DNA from: Strongyloides papillosus
Lineage: Eukaryota; Nematoda; Chromadorea; Rhabditida; Strongyloididae
Direction of reading: 5' to 3'
Assembly (NCBI GenBank): GCA_005656395.1
Contig: SRSI01000048.1
Span: forward strand, 1,922,001-1,986,000
DNA: 64,000 bases
This document shows positions 60,850 through 64,000 of this stretch, piece by piece. A program made the position numbers and the translations under genes. The notes below the pieces were generated by a model. It ran no database searches and had not been told where the DNA came from. It worked only from the letters and a program-made list of their open reading frames with translations. Position 1 is the first letter of the stretch. Every line of letters begins with the position of its first letter.

Positions 60850-62382
60850 TTAAGCAAGTATCTGTGCTAAAGTATCTTTAATGGTTTTTCTGGCTTTAGT
60901 TAAACTTGGTAAATCATCAGATGCTGCTGGATACATATCAGCACAATGGGCAGTTCCTTCAATGATTACAGGATAGTTTCTTTCATTAGTTTTACTTAAT
61001 ACTCCAAGAGCATGCCATGGATCAACTTTACCATTAGGAAGGATAACATTAGTTCCTTTGTAACCTTTAGCACCACCATAATAACTATTAGTACCATGTA
61101 CTGATAAGTATACAGTTGAATTAGTAATTGATGGTCCAAAGATAGCTGTACACTGTTTGACATACCAATTAGCGTCTATAACTTTACCCCAATAGTCTCC
61201 AGCGTCATAATCAGTACTTTGGTAATATCCAAATTCTGTACATGTTTGGTAGGTCCATGCTCTGTCACTAGCTGCCTCACCATCAAAAGAAATTTCACTT
61301 ACAAATTCAATATACTCATTGTAACTAACATCTAGACAGCCTCCGTAACTACCTCCATAAGCGTTGAATACATTTATAATATGTTGTATTGGCGTTCCTT
61401 TTACATCCAAATGATAAGCACAAAGAGATTGGATGTTATTAGTACTTCTGAAGGAACCAACATTATCATTAGAATATTGAACAACTCCCATGTAAGATCC
61501 AATAATAGCTGACCAAAAGTATTCTTTGTCGTCATTTGACAATTTACTCCAATCATCACAAAGATTGAAAAGATTAGTAATATTTTTTTCTCCATCTTCT
61601 GTTTTAACAAGAGCCTCCAATTCACTCAAGCCTTTCTCCAAATCATCGGAACATTGTGGTGAGTACGTTGATAGACTGTTCTTTACAACATCAAGGTACT
61701 GGTAGAAGTCGACTTCGGCTTGGACGGGTCCTGAGGATCCTACAGCTGCAAAAATGAGTTCTGGGTGAACCTGTCTAGCCCAGGCTGCGAGTGCTCCAGA
61801 ATAACTACCACCAAAGACAACCCACCTAGTTTGATTAGTATAATCAAATCTTTCACTCATTCCCTTTATGAAAGCAGCGGCATCTTCGATAGCCTGTCTT
61901 GAAGAAAGATATTTCATGTTTTGTGTTGACATATCCTCTGTTGGTCTACTGTTACCATAATATCTGTGTTCCAGTAAGAATAACATAGCATTATGTTCTT
62001 TGGCTAATGATGTCCATTCGAGATCTTCTCTTTCAACCCAAGAAGCACTTTCTGCAGACTCTCCTCCTAACATCAAGAAGACTGGACCACCTTGTACGTA
62101 AAATTTGTTGTTATACCAATAACGTTGTTTATATTTTTCAGTATTTGAAGCGTCAAAATGATTTATCTTATTCATGAAATACCCTGTAACTGCATTACCT
62201 TTTCCAGGATAAGGTCCCTCAGCCAAATTAAGGAGAGGTGTCAATCCATGCCATGGTCTACCATTGATTAAAATTCCCTTTCTATTAAATGGCTTCTTTC
62301 TACTTAATGGTGTTGCTGAAACCAAAAATAGGAAGACAGCCAAGAAAATTACTAGAATCTGAATAAACTTATTACTTAACAT
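60850..62382 (-). CDS. S28-family serine peptidase (PRSS16/prolylcarboxypeptidase-like), copy 1
   Basis: Single exon, 510 residues. Signal peptide or anchor FIQILVIFLAVFLFLVSATP, then the S28 fold. Nucleophile Ser193 in VVFGGSYSGALAAW; Asp454 in NGKVDPWH; His479 in GTAHCADMY, so the catalytic triad is complete. EHRYYGNSRP and GGPVFLMLGGE are family landmarks. S28 enzymes cleave after proline, usually in acidic compartments or outside the cell; the sequence is closer to thymus-specific serine peptidase and nematode paralogues than to classical PRCP (inference). Several N-glycosylation sites (NQT, NIT, NST). The neighbouring minus-strand copy starting beyond 64000 is a tandem duplicate. Tail to tail with UBR1. 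Confidence 0.92.
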   Translation of the reverse strand: MLSNKFIQILVIFLAVFLFLVSATPLSRKKPFNRKGILINGRPWHGLTPLLNLAEGPYPGKGNAVTGYFMNKINHFDASNTEKYKQRYWYNNKFYVQGGPVFLMLGGESAESASWVEREDLEWTSLAKEHNAMLFLLEHRYYGNSRPTEDMSTQNMKYLSSRQAIEDAAAFIKGMSERFDYTNQTRWVVFGGSYSGALAAWARQVHPELIFAAVGSSGPVQAEVDFYQYLDVVKNSLSTYSPQCSDDLEKGLSELEALVKTEDGEKNITNLFNLCDDWSKLSNDDKEYFWSAIIGSYMGVVQYSNDNVGSFRSTNNIQSLCAYHLDVKGTPIQHIINVFNAYGGSYGGCLDVSYNEYIEFVSEISFDGEAASDRAWTYQTCTEFGYYQSTDYDAGDYWGKVIDANWYVKQCTAIFGPSITNSTVYLSVHGTNSYYGGAKGYKGTNVILPNGKVDPWHALGVLSKTNERNYPVIIEGTAHCADMYPAASDDLPSLTKARKTIKDTLAQILA

Positions 62383-62947
62383 GGTAATAAGTATAATATT
62401 AAAATTAATGTCATAATTTTTAAATTTTATATTGTTTGATAACTTGTTATCAGTAGCTAATTTTACAGTTCACGGTGTATTAATGAATGATATGAGAATT
62501 ATGTTAAAAATAATCAGTTATTACTTCTCAAAATGACATTTTTTTTTATATTTTAAATTCTTTTAGTAGTTTTTATCACGATATTTATTTGATTGAACTT
62601 TAGATGTCGTTAAAAATATCTTTGCTGGAATTGTTGGATTCTAACTTAAATAATCAGTGAATCATTGAATTACTCAAAAAAACTTATAATTTAATGTATT
62701 AATAATAATAAATAAAAATTTACAACTAAACAAATGTTAAATTCAAGTTCTCTTTAATTTTTATGTTATTACAATTCTGAAAATGAAAAAAAATCTCTAG
62801 AAAAAATCCTGATCATAAATTATCAGTATCCCGACTCCTCTAAAATTATCATAGATTTTTTTCAACGTTTATCATAGTAAAAATTTATGTTTTTTTATCA
62901 CATAAGAAATTTCCATTTCACTATGGACTGGAATCAATTTTTTTGAA
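62383..62947. other. Gap between tandem S28 genes
   Basis: About 565 bp, AT-rich; holds the promoter of copy 1 and the 3' UTR of copy 2. No other feature seen. Confidence 0.5.
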
Positions 62948-64000
62948 TTATTGGAGCCAACTTTTTAATAATGCTCTTATTTTTCCTCTACCTTCAACGA
63001 GAGAAGGTAAATCATCATCAGCTTCTGGGTACATGTCAGCACAATGAGCAGTACCATTGATAAGAATGGGGTAATTTTGTGAATTTGTTCTGTTTATTAC
63101 ACCAACAGCGTTCCATGGATCAGTTGAACCACTTGGTAGAATCACCCTTGTACCTTTGAAGTTTTTTATACCGCCATAGAAAGCGTTAGTCCCGGCGACA
63201 CCAAGAAAAACAGTTGAATTGGTATATTTATCACCGAAAATATCCGTACATTGTTTGACATACCAATCACTTTCTAGAACATTACCCCAGAATTGTGAAG
63301 CATCATTATCTGTAGTTTGGAAAAAACCAAATTCGGTACACGTTTGCCAAATCCAAGCACGATCATCTGAGTAATCTTCACCGAAATTTGTCTCCTTCAA
63401 AAAATCGATATACATTTCATAACTTGTCTCTGTACAAAAGTCTCCAAATTGTCCTTCAAACCATTTGTAGACATTCTCTAAATGTTGTAAGGATGTTGTT
63501 GAGTTATCTAAATGATAAGCACATAAATTTTTTATTGTTAAAGTATCTCTGAAAGATTCAAAATTATTTAAGTTATACTGGACTACTTCCATGTAATTAC
63601 TAAACACTGATTGCCAGAAGTATCCTTTATCATCATCTGATAATGTTGACCATTTATCGCATAAATTAAATATGTTACCAACTTCGTCTTGGCCTGAGGA
63701 TGTTTTAAGGAGTTCCCTAACTTCAGAAAGTCCTTTCCCTAAATCATTGGCACAATCTTCTGAATAAGTTGCCAGACTATTTCTAACGACATCAAGGTAC
63801 TGATAAAAACTTACAACAGCTTGAATTGGCCCAGAAGATCCAATAGCACCAAAAATAAGCTCTGGGTGAACCTGTCTAGCCCAGGCTGCAAGTGCCCCAG
63901 AATAACTACCACCAAAAACGATCCACTTCGTGTCATTACTGTAATTATTTGCCTCATTCATCGACTTTATGAAATACCCTACATCTTCAATAGCTTGTCT
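62948..64000 (-). CDS. S28-family serine peptidase, copy 2, N-terminus beyond the window
   Basis: Partial, last 350 residues; the frame is open through the window edge at 64000 (RQAIEDVGYFIKSMNEAN). Shows the nucleophile motif VFGGSYSGALAAW, Asp in SGSTDPWN and His in GTAHCADMY, so it is a likely active enzyme. It aligns closely with copy 1 over its length (for example ARQVHPELIF, WYVKQCT, QTCTEFG), with many substitutions between, indicating an older tandem duplication. N-glycosylation sites differ from copy 1. No intron in the visible part. Confidence 0.92.
   Translation of the reverse strand, partial: RQAIEDVGYFIKSMNEANNYSNDTKWIVFGGSYSGALAAWARQVHPELIFGAIGSSGPIQAVVSFYQYLDVVRNSLATYSEDCANDLGKGLSEVRELLKTSSGQDEVGNIFNLCDKWSTLSDDDKGYFWQSVFSNYMEVVQYNLNNFESFRDTLTIKNLCAYHLDNSTTSLQHLENVYKWFEGQFGDFCTETSYEMYIDFLKETNFGEDYSDDRAWIWQTCTEFGFFQTTDNDASQFWGNVLESDWYVKQCTDIFGDKYTNSTVFLGVAGTNAFYGGIKNFKGTRVILPSGSTDPWNAVGVINRTNSQNYPILINGTAHCADMYPEADDDLPSLVEGRGKIRALLKSWLQ

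Noticed and set aside
1..64000. tRNA, rRNA, spliced-leader RNA and CRISPR features
   Set aside because: I looked for B-box-like motifs, U6/SL signatures and regular short repeats and saw none; a covariance-model scan would be decisive.

Overview
The window is a strongly AT-rich nematode nuclear genome segment. Genes have few, short introns (often 36-50 bp, GT..AG) and TTTTTAG-like acceptors just upstream of several start codons. Families include SXP/RAL-2, worm-type F-box expansions, cuticlin-like ZP proteins and PRSS16-like S28 peptidases. This fits a clade IV parasite of the Strongyloides type; that placement is inferred from gene content and composition, not from an alignment.

Layout. 0-7 kb: 3' part of a neuropeptide-type GPCR (+) facing a Rev-erb/E75-like nuclear receptor (-). 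7-10 kb: non-coding DNA upstream of the receptor with several AGGTCA half-sites. 10-13.5 kb: SLC35F5-like transporter and drebrin-like actin-binding protein (both -). 16-21 kb: RNPS1, RIOK3 and Rab escort protein. 21.5-35.8 kb: accessory-looking stretch with three paralogous two-exon F-box genes (+), a divergent F-box-like gene (-), a BTB protein (-), a DHHC palmitoyltransferase (+), an orphan gene (+) and a CK1-like pseudokinase (+). 37-41 kb: ZP-domain membrane protein (+) and mitochondrial TRAP1 (-). 41-43.6 kb: repeats, a palindrome and a broken reading frame. 43.6-46.4 kb: a radial-spoke-3-like gene followed closely by a secreted orphan. 48-51 kb: SXP/RAL-2 protein, tetraspanin, and a six-cysteine secreted peptide. 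53 kb: an isolated GPCR-like first exon. 54-60.7 kb: UBR1-type N-recognin with a hairpin-forming intron. 60.8-64 kb: tandem S28 serine peptidases (-), the second running off the window.

Common threads. Ubiquitin-linked genes are frequent (UBR1, four F-box or F-box-like genes, one BTB), and several secreted or surface proteins sit in the right half. Four genes (GPCR, nuclear receptor, pseudokinase, ZP protein) each need exactly one extra base, usually in a homopolymer, to read through; two further broken frames behave the same way. This points to single-base undercalls in the source assembly, or to several young pseudogenes, and is the main caution for anyone using these models.
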